Of a stretch of DNA of 26,562 nt, positions 17,133 through 25,562 are shown in pieces. This stretch comes from CAZIGK01 sp964538615 (lineage in GTDB: Bacteria; Pseudomonadota; Alphaproteobacteria; Rickettsiales; RI-342), in NCBI GenBank assembly GCA_964538615.1, contig CAZIGK010000028.1:1-26562 (forward strand). Direction: 5' to 3'. Within the stretch, counting starts at the first letter, position 1; every line of letters begins with the position of its first letter. The position numbers and the translations under genes were made by a program. The notes beneath the pieces are model-generated. The model saw only the letters and a program-made list of their open reading frames with translations. It was not told the DNA's origin and made no database searches.

Positions 17133-18227
17133 TTAATAAGGCTGCTGCTGGCTGGCGCAATGAATGGTTCCCAATCCCCACACAAAATCCACGCAGTGAA
17201 TGCCTACCACATCCCTATCCGGAAATAACTCCGCCAGAATATTCAAAGCCTTGCGATCATTCACATCATTAAAGGTCGGCACCAGTACCGCCCGGTTGGT
17301 TATCAGAAAATTCGCATAGCTTGCGGGCAACTGCTCCCCCTCAAAAAAAACGGGGGATGGCATGGGCAATTTCACCACCTTAAACGGCTTGCCTGCGGCA
17401 TCACGGGCGGCTTTCAGGCGCTTATAATTCTCCTGCAACAGCGCATAATTGCTATCATGATGATTATCCTCAAAAGCGGTCACAATCGTATCCGCTGCCA
17501 CAAAACGGGTGATATCATCCACATGCCCATGCGTGTCATCCCCATGAATGCCCTTGCCCAGCCAGATGGTTTGTGTTGCACCCAGATAATCTGCAAATAC
17601 CTGCTCCAACTCTTCGCGGGTTAGTGCGGGGTTGCGTGCCTGCACATCGCTCAGCATGCATTCTTCAGTGGTTAAAATACAGCCCTGACCATTCACATCA
17701 ATGGCACCACCTTCCAACACCACCCGCATGGCTTTGCCCGCTTTATGAACCGTCGGTTGCAGTCTCGGCAATTTCAATGCCTCTGCCATGCGGGCGGGGA
17801 TCGCATCATCCAGCTTATGATTGGGATATTTCGCCCAGGCATTAAACTTCCAGTCCAGCAGCAAATGCTCACGCGTTTTTCCTTCGCCTTTTACCAGAAA
17901 AGTTGGCCCAGAATCCCGCGTCCATACCCGATTGGTTGGTATGTGGTACATATCCACCTGCGTGGTATCCACACCCGCCCGGTCAAGAATGGCGGCGGCG
18001 GTTTCTTCCATTTTTTCATCCCGCACCAGCAGACAAACCCGCTGCCCCTGCGTAATATGGCGAATAATTTCCGCATAGACCCACGGAATCGGAGCATATT
18101 TATCCGGCCAGTCTGCTTTATTATGCGGCCATGCCAGCCAGATAGCCGTTTGGCGCTCCCATTCGGCAGGCATCCGAAAACCCTGCGCCGCAGGGGAATG
18201 AGGGGTCGGGGTCATACAATGCTTCAT
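17133..18227 (-). CDS. aguA: Agmatine deiminase
   Basis: Converts agmatine to N-carbamoylputrescine and ammonia, the second step of the arginine-to-putrescine route that avoids ornithine. The protein has the guanidino-group-modifying propeller fold. Signature stretches are PAEWERQTAIWLAWPHN (20-36), WTRDSGPTF (102-110), LEGGAIDVNGQG (171-182), HGDDTHGHVDD (228-238) and the catalytic cysteine C357 in IHCASQQQPY. E172, H235 and C357 would make up the active site. The start is ATG 18227; an in-frame ATG at 18215 is equally defensible because neither has a strong ribosome-binding site. It follows the amidase gene by 31 bases, so the two steps are co-encoded. Peptidyl-arginine deiminase annotations refer to the same fold and are less likely here. 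Confidence 0.94.
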   Translation of the reverse strand: MKHCMTPTPHSPAAQGFRMPAEWERQTAIWLAWPHNKADWPDKYAPIPWVYAEIIRHITQGQRVCLLVRDEKMEETAAAILDRAGVDTTQVDMYHIPTNRVWTRDSGPTFLVKGEGKTREHLLLDWKFNAWAKYPNHKLDDAIPARMAEALKLPRLQPTVHKAGKAMRVVLEGGAIDVNGQGCILTTEECMLSDVQARNPALTREELEQVFADYLGATQTIWLGKGIHGDDTHGHVDDITRFVAADTIVTAFEDNHHDSNYALLQENYKRLKAARDAAGKPFKVVKLPMPSPVFFEGEQLPASYANFLITNRAVLVPTFNDVNDRKALNILAELFPDRDVVGIHCVDFVWGLGTIHCASQQQPY

Positions 18228-18258
18228 CCTATGTTACCGCAATATAAGGTGCCTACAG

Positions 18259-19155
18259 TCATCCCGTCACTTTGGGATGCCCCGTCAACCCTCCGTAATG
18301 CTCAATCCGCCGATCACGGAAAAATGGCCAATGCCTGCGGGTGGTTTCCTGATGCGCCGGATCAATGGTCGCCAGCAGAATCTCTTCCGCCGCATGCCCT
18401 GCCCGCGCCAATACCCGGCCATAGGGATCAAAAATGAAGGAATGACCAAAAAATTCAATCCCTTCCCCCACAATCACTTCATGACCAAAGCGGTTCGCTG
18501 CTGCCACATACACCCCATTGGCCACGGCATGACCACGCTGCACAGCCTGCCATGCATCTGCCTGCGCCTGTCCAAATTCGTCTTTCTCTGCCGGGTGCCA
18601 ACCAATCGCGGTCGGGTACACCAGCACATCAGCCCCTTGCAGGGCGGTCAAACGTGCCGCTTCCGGAAACCACTGATCCCAGCAAATCAAGGTTCCAACA
18701 CGGCCATATTTCGTCTCAAACACCTTGAAGCCCAAATCCCCAGGCGTGAAATAAAATTTCTCGTAATATAAGGGATCATCCGGAATGTGCATTTTACGGT
18801 AAATCCCCGCCAGCGATCCATCCGCATCCAGCACTGCTACAGTGTTGTGGTACATGCCAGCCATCCGCCGCTCAAACAGGCTGGCAATAATCACCATGTT
18901 GCACTCTTTCGCCACCTTGGACAAGGCGTCGGTCGTCGGGCCGGGAATCGTCTCCGCCCGGTCAAAATACGCGTGGTTTTCTTCCTGACAGAAATAATAT
19001 CCCATGAACAATTCCGGCAGTAGCGCCACCTGCACCCCTTTCGCCGCAGCTTCTTTCAATAGCCGAATCGCGGTTGCCAGATTTTCTTCCGGCACATCGC
19101 TCATTTGCATCTGAATCACCCCCAGGGTGAATGGCGCACGGGAGGCTGCATACAT
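18259..19155 (-). CDS. aguB: N-carbamoylputrescine amidase
   Basis: Nitrilase-superfamily amidohydrolase that releases putrescine, CO2 and ammonia from N-carbamoylputrescine, the product of AguA. The Glu-Lys-Cys triad is visible as E48 (LLPELF), K121 (YRKMHIPDD) and C158 (LICWDQWFPE). The GWHPAEKDEFG and GHSFIFDPYG stretches are typical of the AguB group. Length 298 is normal. It is the first gene of a probable aguB-aguA-ABC ATPase unit, behind a good promoter in the gap to the divergent P-type ATPase-like gene. The arginine decarboxylase that would supply agmatine is not in the window. The start at ATG 19155 has only a distant AAGGG upstream. Confidence 0.94.
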   Translation of the reverse strand: MYAASRAPFTLGVIQMQMSDVPEENLATAIRLLKEAAAKGVQVALLPELFMGYYFCQEENHAYFDRAETIPGPTTDALSKVAKECNMVIIASLFERRMAGMYHNTVAVLDADGSLAGIYRKMHIPDDPLYYEKFYFTPGDLGFKVFETKYGRVGTLICWDQWFPEAARLTALQGADVLVYPTAIGWHPAEKDEFGQAQADAWQAVQRGHAVANGVYVAAANRFGHEVIVGEGIEFFGHSFIFDPYGRVLARAGHAAEEILLATIDPAHQETTRRHWPFFRDRRIEHYGGLTGHPKVTG

Positions 19156-19206
19156 AGACTCAAACCCTTGTTCAAAAAATAACCTAAACGCTTGCGAAGA
19201 AGGCCG

Positions 19207-19235
19207 TCTATAACGTATTTTGCCTAATGGCGCAA
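19207..19235 (-). promoter_or_regulatory. Candidate sigma-70 promoter for aguBA
   Basis: On the minus strand TTGCGC (19235-19230) and TATAGA (19212-19207) are separated by 17 bases, with about 50 bases to the aguB ATG. A direct repeat, AATGTCACA at 19234-19242 and again at 19245-19253 (11-base period), touches the -35 element and could be an activator or repressor site. Confidence 0.5.
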
Positions 19236-19318
19236 TGTCACAGAAATGTCACAAAAGATTGTTATCATCCCACAGTTTGCGCATCGGATCAGTCCACCAA
19301 CCGGAAATCACGCCTCTT

Positions 19319-22126
19319 ATGCCTCACCATCCGCACGCATCCTCTCATGAAAGCCAACCTCATTCATCTCATCATGAGCCTCACGATGCCCATGCCACAG
19401 ATCATACGGCAGAGCATGAAGACGAACATGGCCACGATGACCATGACCACGATGACCATGGCCACGCTCCCATCGCGCATTCCATCCCGAAAAACACACC
19501 ACAGGCTCTCACTGCGGCCTACCAGCTTCTGAAGCAGCACACGCAAGCCCATGGCAAGGCAGAACAAAGCACCGGTGCATGGCTGTTTTACTTTGCGCAA
19601 CAACAGCCTCATCGTTTCAACGCCCTCTATGAAGGCGGCATCGGTCATACCGACCTCCGCCCCCTCCAGCAACTCAAGCCGGAGGATGTGCTGGCCGCCG
19701 CCAGCTACCTACAGCAACATCTCAAGCAGCAACAAGCAACCGACATACCTGCCCCCGGCTTCCAGCCGGGCATCATCGGGCAAGCCGCGCAACAACTGAC
19801 ACAACCCCTCACCCCTCTACGTGAGGATGCACAGGCCGATGACCTGATGCGCAAGGGCACCCTTGGGCTGGCACAGGCCGTACGATCACTGGGCAACCAT
19901 TACGATGATCTGGGGCGCCTGCTGGAGCATTTGTTCAACCGGCAAAAACCCACCCACCTCTACCGTGATTCCCGCAAGCCCAAACTGGGCGCGGATGACA
20001 TGGAACTACAAACCGGCCTGCACATCCACCCCGGTGAAGACTGGACGGAAATTGCCGCTGTCCTTGCGGTCGCAGCAGGCAGTGCCTACCTGACCGATGC
20101 CATGGAACTCCCCTACGCAGTGGAAGTCGCCATTAAAGCCGGGGGGGCATGGCCTCTCTACAACTCCCTCGTCGCGGGCGATCTGGAACATGCCTTCGCC
20201 CATGTTCAGGAAGGCCAAAACCTACAGGATGCCGTCAAACAATCCCTCATTACCCTCATGCAGGTGCTCGGCATTTTCCAGCGCGATGGCGGGCATACCC
20301 TCATGGCGGCACATGTCATGGCGGCACTGCTGAAAGTCATCGGCAATGTGCAAACGGATGCTACTCAGGCAGCACTGGGCGCACTGGAAAGCATGGTGCA
20401 AGGCCTCCCCACACAGGCAGAAAAACAGCATGGTGACCATACAGATGCCACCGCTGTACAAGATCTGCGTCCCGGTGATCGTATTCACCTCACCGCCGGA
20501 GTACAGGTTCCGGTAGACGTCAAAATCCTCCGCATTACAGACGCACAAGGCCAAAGCCTCACCACACTGGATGCAGATACCTACTGGTCACACGGACAAG
20601 CGAAACAACGGGTTGGCCTCAGCGAAACACTGGCACAAGGCACCGTCCCGCTGGATGACGGTATCACCATCGAGGCTGAGGTTATAGCCTCACATGCTGA
20701 ATCCACCCTGATGCAACGCTACGAACAACAAATCCATTATACCCCGACCCAACAACAATCATTGGCCAAACGCATTGGCAATGGCTGGGTATGGGGCACG
20801 TTGGCCGTCTCCCTGCTCACCCCCATCAACTACCTGCTGCAACGTGTCTTCAAAAAAGAAGGCATCCATCTGGGGGATATGATCGACCAGACCGCCAGCA
20901 TGGCCACCCTCTCCAGCCCCTGCAATATTTTAGTCTCCACCGCCGTTGAAAGCTTCTATAACCGCAACATGATTGCGGAAGGGGTTATCCCCACCCAAAA
21001 GGGAGACATCAGCAAAGCCAAACCAACGGACATCTATTGCCTTGATTTCACAGGCACCTGTAGCCTTGGCCAACAATTTGCGGATGTCCAGTTTTTTGAT
21101 GCCACAGGCACCGCGCTGGATGCTGCCACCTCGCAAACATTATTTGAACAAGCCACACTGGTCGGCATGAAAGCCGATGCCCAGCACCTCATGCAAAAAG
21201 CCATGCGCCGGGAACTTCTCTCCACCCGCACGGCCGATGAGCTTCGCCAACAACTGGAGAGCATGGACAGTGCGGAAGAAGTGCCCAGCCAGGGGGTGCG
21301 CGGTCAATTTCATGGACAGGACATCCGGGTTGGTCGCCAAAGCTTTCTTACGGATACAGAGGTTCCTGCGGAGGTCAAAGCCCGCTTCGAGGCTCTCGCT
21401 ACGGACGGTCAAAGCCTCACCTATATCCGCCATGGGGATCATTGGGGAGTGGCACGCTTTCACGATACCCTGCGACCGGAAATCATTCCCACCATTCAGG
21501 CGCTGCACGCAGCGGGAAAGCAGGTACATATCCTGACGGGAGACAGCAACCGTGACTACATCCTGAAACAAACAACGGCATTAGGCATCCCTCCGGACAG
21601 GGTACATCTCAGCATGACCCATACGGATAAGCAAATTTTCATCCAGCAACAACAGCAGGCAGGCAAAACCGTGACCATGGTGGGGGATGGAGTCAATGAC
21701 GCTCCCGCCCTGCAACAGGCCAATAGCAGCTATATTCTGGCGGATACTGCGGCTCGCGCCAGCTCCAGCAGTGCAGATTTCATTATCTCCTCCGTAGCTG
21801 GTATTTTACCTCACCAAAAACAAGCCGCCAAAGTAACCCACCTCTCCGGTATCACATTGGCTTTTTCCGTGCTCTACACAGGGCTTACCACCGTGGCGCA
21901 GGCCATGGGCATTACCAAACTGCCTATTTTAGGGGCTGCCGTAGCCCACGAAGGCGTCTCGGCTGTCATAGCCGCAGGCCATAAATGGCTGGCCGACCGC
22001 CTGACATCCACCGCACGCCATGAAACCCGTCAATTGCTTGGCAAAACGGAACAAACCCTCGCCCACACCGCCACGCAAGAAGACCATACCTGCGACCATC
22101 ACTGCACTCACGATCACGCTCATTGA
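19319..22126 (+). CDS. Aberrant P1B-type (heavy metal) P-type ATPase-like protein with His-rich termini
   Basis: Built like a P1B metal-exporting ATPase but with broken hallmarks (numbering from 19319). Residues 1-54 contain 18 histidines, and the last 13 residues hold six His and two Cys, likely metal-binding tails. Weak membrane segments lie at about 243-343. An actuator-like domain (LRPGDRIHLTAGVQVPVDVKI, 383-403) lacks a recognisable TGE loop. The metal-site helix carries SPC (533-535), as in P1B-4-like pumps. The P-domain reads DFTGT (576-580) instead of DKTGT. TGD (740-742) and GDGVND (789-794) are intact, and two final membrane helices follow at about 842-890. About 180 residues between the His-rich tail and the first helix match nothing I know. 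The start is uncertain: the ATG at 19235 or a TTG at 19220 would add 28 or 33 residues without family character. It could be a scavenging or regulatory pseudo-pump, or an enzyme with altered chemistry. Confidence 0.75.
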   Translation: MPHHPHASSHESQPHSSHHEPHDAHATDHTAEHEDEHGHDDHDHDDHGHAPIAHSIPKNTPQALTAAYQLLKQHTQAHGKAEQSTGAWLFYFAQQQPHRFNALYEGGIGHTDLRPLQQLKPEDVLAAASYLQQHLKQQQATDIPAPGFQPGIIGQAAQQLTQPLTPLREDAQADDLMRKGTLGLAQAVRSLGNHYDDLGRLLEHLFNRQKPTHLYRDSRKPKLGADDMELQTGLHIHPGEDWTEIAAVLAVAAGSAYLTDAMELPYAVEVAIKAGGAWPLYNSLVAGDLEHAFAHVQEGQNLQDAVKQSLITLMQVLGIFQRDGGHTLMAAHVMAALLKVIGNVQTDATQAALGALESMVQGLPTQAEKQHGDHTDATAVQDLRPGDRIHLTAGVQVPVDVKILRITDAQGQSLTTLDADTYWSHGQAKQRVGLSETLAQGTVPLDDGITIEAEVIASHAESTLMQRYEQQIHYTPTQQQSLAKRIGNGWVWGTLAVSLLTPINYLLQRVFKKEGIHLGDMIDQTASMATLSSPCNILVSTAVESFYNRNMIAEGVIPTQKGDISKAKPTDIYCLDFTGTCSLGQQFADVQFFDATGTALDAATSQTLFEQATLVGMKADAQHLMQKAMRRELLSTRTADELRQQLESMDSAEEVPSQGVRGQFHGQDIRVGRQSFLTDTEVPAEVKARFEALATDGQSLTYIRHGDHWGVARFHDTLRPEIIPTIQALHAAGKQVHILTGDSNRDYILKQTTALGIPPDRVHLSMTHTDKQIFIQQQQQAGKTVTMVGDGVNDAPALQQANSSYILADTAARASSSSADFIISSVAGILPHQKQAAKVTHLSGITLAFSVLYTGLTTVAQAMGITKLPILGAAVAHEGVSAVIAAGHKWLADRLTSTARHETRQLLGKTEQTLAHTATQEDHTCDHHCTHDHAH

Positions 22127-22223
22127 GGTAAAAATGCCTCAAAAACACGCTGCATGTCATAAAATCGCCATGAAATACCCTTAGCCTATAAATAATATTC
22201 TCTTCCTGTTTACAGCGGAACCT

Positions 22224-23312
22224 ATGCCCTCTCCTACCAAACCTCCCATCCCGCCCCATATCAAAGAAGCCCTGAAACCCTCACCTATTTGGGGCTTACG
22301 GCGTGTATCCGCTCCGTTTGCGATTATTGTAGAACAACAGGCTTATCTCATTGAAGGGCATCGCCGTTCACAACCGAACGATACCATGGCTGAAGAAGCA
22401 TTATTTTCAGACATCACCGCAACCCCCATATCGAAGGACGGCAAACTACAAACAGAGCAATCACGCCTGATTTACACCGATGAACCTACGCGGATTACCA
22501 CGGGTACGCTTTCGCAACCTGCGACCGATGCGCCTCCTCCATCGGACCCTCTGTTATCCGCTATCGAATCCACGCTACAATCCCACATCCAATGGGTTCA
22601 ATCCCTTCAACCAGGTAATAAAGAATCGCTACCCCAGATTACCAGTCAGGTGATGCGTGCTGACCGCATCCCGCTACACACAGATCAGGGCACAGAGACG
22701 ATTGTCGGCTGGATTCGGGAAGCTGGCGACGGAGATAAAAAAGATTTTGAAATTCGCCGTATTGATACCGTGACGATACAGGATGGGAAAGAAACCAATC
22801 TTGTGGCAGAATCCTACACCCTCATCCCCAACGGGCATGCATATTATCAACATATCGAGAAGGTGCGGCAAGGTAACGCGCAGCATCTACCCGCGTACAC
22901 CAGCATCACAGAGGCACAGAACGGTGCAGACAGTTCTCGCTTCTTCACCACAGATAAGGGACGCATCGCCTGGAATGATGTTGTCGGCACATGGCAAGAC
23001 AGAAGCATCCCCCTTCACCCTTCTCTGCGACCCGCTGCTCCTTCTCAAACATTAGAAAGTCCCCCCGCCACCAGACCGGAGCCTATTATTGCACTGGATA
23101 CCACACAGCATGCTCTGGCATGGCTGGGCGCAGTCGTAGGAAGTGCGGTTTTCTGGTTTGCTGGCCGTACAGAAGAAGGCAAGCCAAAGGGCATGCTTCG
23201 TACCGCTATACAATGGCTTGGCGGCCTTACAGCACTTACGGGCGCGGGCATTTCCCTTCTCGCAGTAGAAGAAAATTGGCGGGTGAACCGTCACCATGAC
23301 CACACCCCATAA
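22224..23312 (+). CDS. Uncharacterised protein with two C-terminal membrane segments
   Basis: No family recognised. The first 290 residues are soluble and mixed alpha/beta in look, with segments such as VSAPFAIIVEQQAYLIEGHRR (28-48) and KKDFEIRRIDTVTIQDG (172-188), and a Pro-rich stretch at 266-288. Two hydrophobic helices, about 297-313 and 325-347, close the protein, with a short charged loop (RTEEGKPKG) between them and a His-containing tail (RHHDHTP). There is no signal peptide, so the large domain is probably cytoplasmic and tail-anchored. Layout and length faintly recall GIDE-type membrane proteins, but I cannot support that. GCGGAA just before ATG 22224 supports the start. It follows the P-ATPase-like gene by 97 bases on the same strand; a TATAAATAATAT stretch in the gap could be a separate promoter. 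Confidence 0.7.
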   Translation: MPSPTKPPIPPHIKEALKPSPIWGLRRVSAPFAIIVEQQAYLIEGHRRSQPNDTMAEEALFSDITATPISKDGKLQTEQSRLIYTDEPTRITTGTLSQPATDAPPPSDPLLSAIESTLQSHIQWVQSLQPGNKESLPQITSQVMRADRIPLHTDQGTETIVGWIREAGDGDKKDFEIRRIDTVTIQDGKETNLVAESYTLIPNGHAYYQHIEKVRQGNAQHLPAYTSITEAQNGADSSRFFTTDKGRIAWNDVVGTWQDRSIPLHPSLRPAAPSQTLESPPATRPEPIIALDTTQHALAWLGAVVGSAVFWFAGRTEEGKPKGMLRTAIQWLGGLTALTGAGISLLAVEENWRVNRHHDHTP

Positions 23313-23345
23313 GACTTAGCGAGTGTTGGATCGGGTGCAATCGCC

Positions 23346-23378
23346 GTTCCAAAAGCAAAGGTTCGCTTGCATTGGAAC
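23346..23378. repeat. Small hairpin downstream of the uncharacterised gene
   Basis: GTTCCAA (23346-23352) pairs with TTGGAAC (23372-23378), and AGC with GCT inside. There is no U-tract. The remaining bases between the upstream gene and the terminator at 23441 show nothing else I can identify. Confidence 0.4.
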
Positions 23379-23440
23379 CGGCTTCACGCAAACTACACCC
23401 ACCTGTTCACCCTAAAAACCGCAAAGAAACCGCAGCCCAA

Positions 23441-23474
23441 AAAAAGCCCGCAAGCATGTTCTTGCGGGCTTTTT
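23441..23474. terminator. Bidirectional rho-independent terminator
   Basis: AAAAAGCCCGCAAG and CTTGCGGGCTTTTT are perfect complements around a CATGTT loop. The GC-rich stem is flanked by A- and T-runs, so it can end both the plus-strand uncharacterised gene and the minus-strand rpoZ. Confidence 0.93.
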
Positions 23475-23540
23475 ATCCATACCTAAGTAGCACCGTAAAC
23501 AGCCATTTACAGGCCATGAACAGCGGACAACGACACGTCT

Positions 23541-23933
23541 CTAGTCTTCTACATCCACCACATCATCCGCAAAGGACATGCCATTCTTGTCGGTCAGCAC
23601 CGGACGTTGCACTGCGGCTTCTTCCGCAAATAATTGTTCAGCCTGTTCCGTAATGGTTTTGGCATCTTTTGGAGCCGCAACTTCCACCTTTGCAAAACGC
23701 TCTGCCTGATGCCGCTGTTGAAAACTGGTGATAACGCCTTCGCGCAAATCCGGCACCTGCACCGTACCTTCGGCAATTTCGCGCAAAGACACAACAGAAT
23801 CCTTATCATTATCCCGGTGTACCGTCAGCGGTGAACCCGCAGAAATATCTTTCGCACGGCGAGCAGCCACCACCACTAATTCATAGCGGTTTTCAACTTT
23901 TTCAATGCAATCTTCGACAGTAACGCGAGCCAT
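23541..23933 (-). CDS. rpoZ: RNA polymerase omega subunit
   Basis: Smallest core RNA polymerase subunit; it helps fold and hold beta-prime and forms part of a ppGpp site in proteobacteria. The N-terminal half (MARVTVEDCIEKV.., YELVVVAARRAKDISAG, VSLREIAEG) is the conserved family core, with the alphaproteobacterial opening. The remaining 60 residues are a variable acidic tail ending VVDVED, common in alphaproteobacterial omegas. Length 130 fits. Often followed by spoT/rel, but here it stands alone: candidate promoter at 23971-24000, strong terminator at 23441-23474. Divergent from the uracil-DNA glycosylase gene. Confidence 0.96.
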   Translation of the reverse strand: MARVTVEDCIEKVENRYELVVVAARRAKDISAGSPLTVHRDNDKDSVVSLREIAEGTVQVPDLREGVITSFQQRHQAERFAKVEVAAPKDAKTITEQAEQLFAEEAAVQRPVLTDKNGMSFADDVVDVED

Positions 23934-23970
23934 GGGCGCAACCTATCCCTAGTATTTGATGAAGGGATGC

Positions 23971-24000
23971 TATATACACCAGATACGGTTTGACTGGCAA
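23971..24000 (-). promoter_or_regulatory. Candidate sigma-70 promoter for rpoZ
   Basis: On the minus strand TTGCCA (24000-23995) and TATATA (23976-23971) are spaced by 18 bases, some 40 bases upstream of the rpoZ start codon. Confidence 0.55.
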
Positions 24001-24064
24001 GGCTTTTCCTACCCAAACCACAGAACACAACGTTACGCTCACCTTTGCTTCCGCTGATATCCCC

Positions 24065-24775
24065 ATGGCCTCCCATCCTTCCCCGGCATACTCCTGTTCC
24101 CATCAACCCCCGCTGGATTGCCCGTTATGCCCGCGTCTGGTGACATTCCGAAACCATAACCGGCAGGAATATCCTGCATTTTTCAACAACCCTGTTCCCT
24201 CGTTTGGCTCGCTACAGGCGCCACTTCTGGTGGTGGGTCTGGCACCGGGGCTCAAAGGCGCCAACGCAACAGGCCGCCCCTTCACGGGGGATTATGCCGG
24301 TATCGTCCTCTACCCTGCTCTCATTCGCTTTGGGCTGGCTCGTGGAAACTATCAGGCCGATCCCAACGATAATACAGAACTGCTAACCGTGCGCATCACC
24401 AATGCGGTGCGTTGCCTGCCACCGGAAAATAAACCAGAAACCACCGAGATAAAACAATGCAACCCTTTCCTCCGGCAGGAAATACTGGCCATGCCAAACC
24501 TGACAACCCTGCTAGCACTGGGCAATGTCTCGCATGGCGCCATTCTCACAGCATTCGGCGCCAAAAAAGCGGCTCACCCTTTCGCCCACGCTGCGGAACA
24601 CCAAATCACCGATCCCCAGACAGGCCGCCGCTATACGCTGGTCAACAGCTACCATACCAGTCGCTATAATATCAACACAGGCCGCCTCACCTATGCTATG
24701 TTCGACCGCATCATCGAGCGGCTGAGCCATCTCATCGCCATACCGGAGCACCCCGCCCATGCCTTCACTGCCTGA
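24065..24775 (+). CDS. Family 5 uracil-DNA glycosylase (UDGb type, 4Fe-4S)
   Basis: Removes uracil and related deaminated bases from DNA at the start of base-excision repair. Four cysteines fit the iron-sulfur site: C19 and C22 (CPLC), C117 and C132. Motif A is GLAPGLKGANATGRPFTGD (58-76), where family 5 lacks the catalytic Asp/Asn used by family 1. The second motif is HTSRYN (197-202), corresponding to HPSxxN. NAVRCLPPENKP (113-124) is typical of iron-sulfur UDGs. The start is ATG 24065; the longer frame begins with a TTG at 23990 in the rpoZ promoter region. No strong ribosome-binding site. It overlaps the next gene by 17 bases, forming a UDG-folM-folB string also found in other alphaproteobacteria (recalled, not searched). 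Confidence 0.9.
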   Translation: MASHPSPAYSCSHQPPLDCPLCPRLVTFRNHNRQEYPAFFNNPVPSFGSLQAPLLVVGLAPGLKGANATGRPFTGDYAGIVLYPALIRFGLARGNYQADPNDNTELLTVRITNAVRCLPPENKPETTEIKQCNPFLRQEILAMPNLTTLLALGNVSHGAILTAFGAKKAAHPFAHAAEHQITDPQTGRRYTLVNSYHTSRYNINTGRLTYAMFDRIIERLSHLIAIPEHPAHAFTA

Positions 24776-25535
24776 CCAGTCTCCCCCTCCCCCTCCCCCG
24801 CCCTCCCCCGCCAAGGGAGAAACCGTCCTCATCACCGGTGCCGCCCGACGCGTAGGGCGCATCATCGCTCTGCATCTGGCGCATCAAGGGTACGATATCC
24901 TGCTGCATTACCGCCACTCAGAGGCAGATGCCTTACAACTACAAGCGGAAATTCATCAACTCGGCCGCCAATGCACCCTCGCCGCTGGCGCACTGGAACA
25001 CCTGACCCAACGCTTTATTCCGTGGCTACAGCAAGCCTCCGCCGGCATGCCGCCGTTGCGCCATCTTATCCATAATGCCTCCTCCATTACCCGCACCCGT
25101 TTTATGGAGAGCGCCTTGGCAGACTTTCAGGGGAACATAGCCATCCATGCCGAAGTCCCTTATTTTCTGTCTCAAGCTTTTGCAGCCGTCGCACAGAAAG
25201 GCACCATTACTGCCATCGTGGATAGTCACGTAAAGCAAAACCAAACCCCATACTTTCCATACCTTCTCTCGAAAAAAACACTCCTCAGCCTCATGGATAT
25301 GCTTGCCGTAGAACTTGCTCCCGCCTTCCGTTGCAATGCGGTACTCCCCGGCGTGGTCATCCCCTTCGAGAATGGCAGCGATACCGCCTATGTACAAAAA
25401 TGCCAGCAAACCAACCCGCTGCGTCGCATTTGCACCCCGCAGGAAGTCGCCCATGCCATCCAATCCTGCATAGAATCCCCCTACATGGTCGGGCAACACC
25501 TCATTCTGGATGCAGGACAGCATCTACTCCCCTAA
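24759..25535 (+). CDS. folM: Pteridine reductase/FolM-like short-chain dehydrogenase
   Basis: NADPH-dependent SDR. The cofactor loop TGAARRVG (26-33) is the TGxxxRxG form of pteridine reductases rather than the usual TGxxxGxG, and the arginine favours NADPH. HNASS (105-109) replaces NNAG, as in PTR1. D155, Y168 and K172 have the same spacing (13 and 4) as the Asp-Tyr-Lys catalytic set of Leishmania PTR1. FolM reduces dihydromonapterin and, weakly, dihydrofolate. The adjacent folB supports a pterin role. A run of seven prolines near the N-terminus (9-15) is unusual and comes from a C-rich stretch at 24780-24810. GGAG lies 11 bases before the ATG, inside the UDG gene. Confidence 0.85.
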   Translation: MPSLPDQSPPPPPPPSPAKGETVLITGAARRVGRIIALHLAHQGYDILLHYRHSEADALQLQAEIHQLGRQCTLAAGALEHLTQRFIPWLQQASAGMPPLRHLIHNASSITRTRFMESALADFQGNIAIHAEVPYFLSQAFAAVAQKGTITAIVDSHVKQNQTPYFPYLLSKKTLLSLMDMLAVELAPAFRCNAVLPGVVIPFENGSDTAYVQKCQQTNPLRRICTPQEVAHAIQSCIESPYMVGQHLILDAGQHLLP

Positions 25536-25562
25536 CCCTACCAACCACTTCGCTTCGTCTTT

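Noticed and set aside
19220..19318. Longer N-terminus for the P-ATPase-like protein
   Set aside because: The longest frame begins at a TTG, and the ATG at 19235 lies within the direct repeat and aguB promoter; the added residues show no family character. The start remains uncertain.
23990..24064. Longer N-terminus for the uracil-DNA glycosylase
   Set aside because: It would begin at a TTG within the rpoZ promoter region, and the added residues lack similarity to the family.
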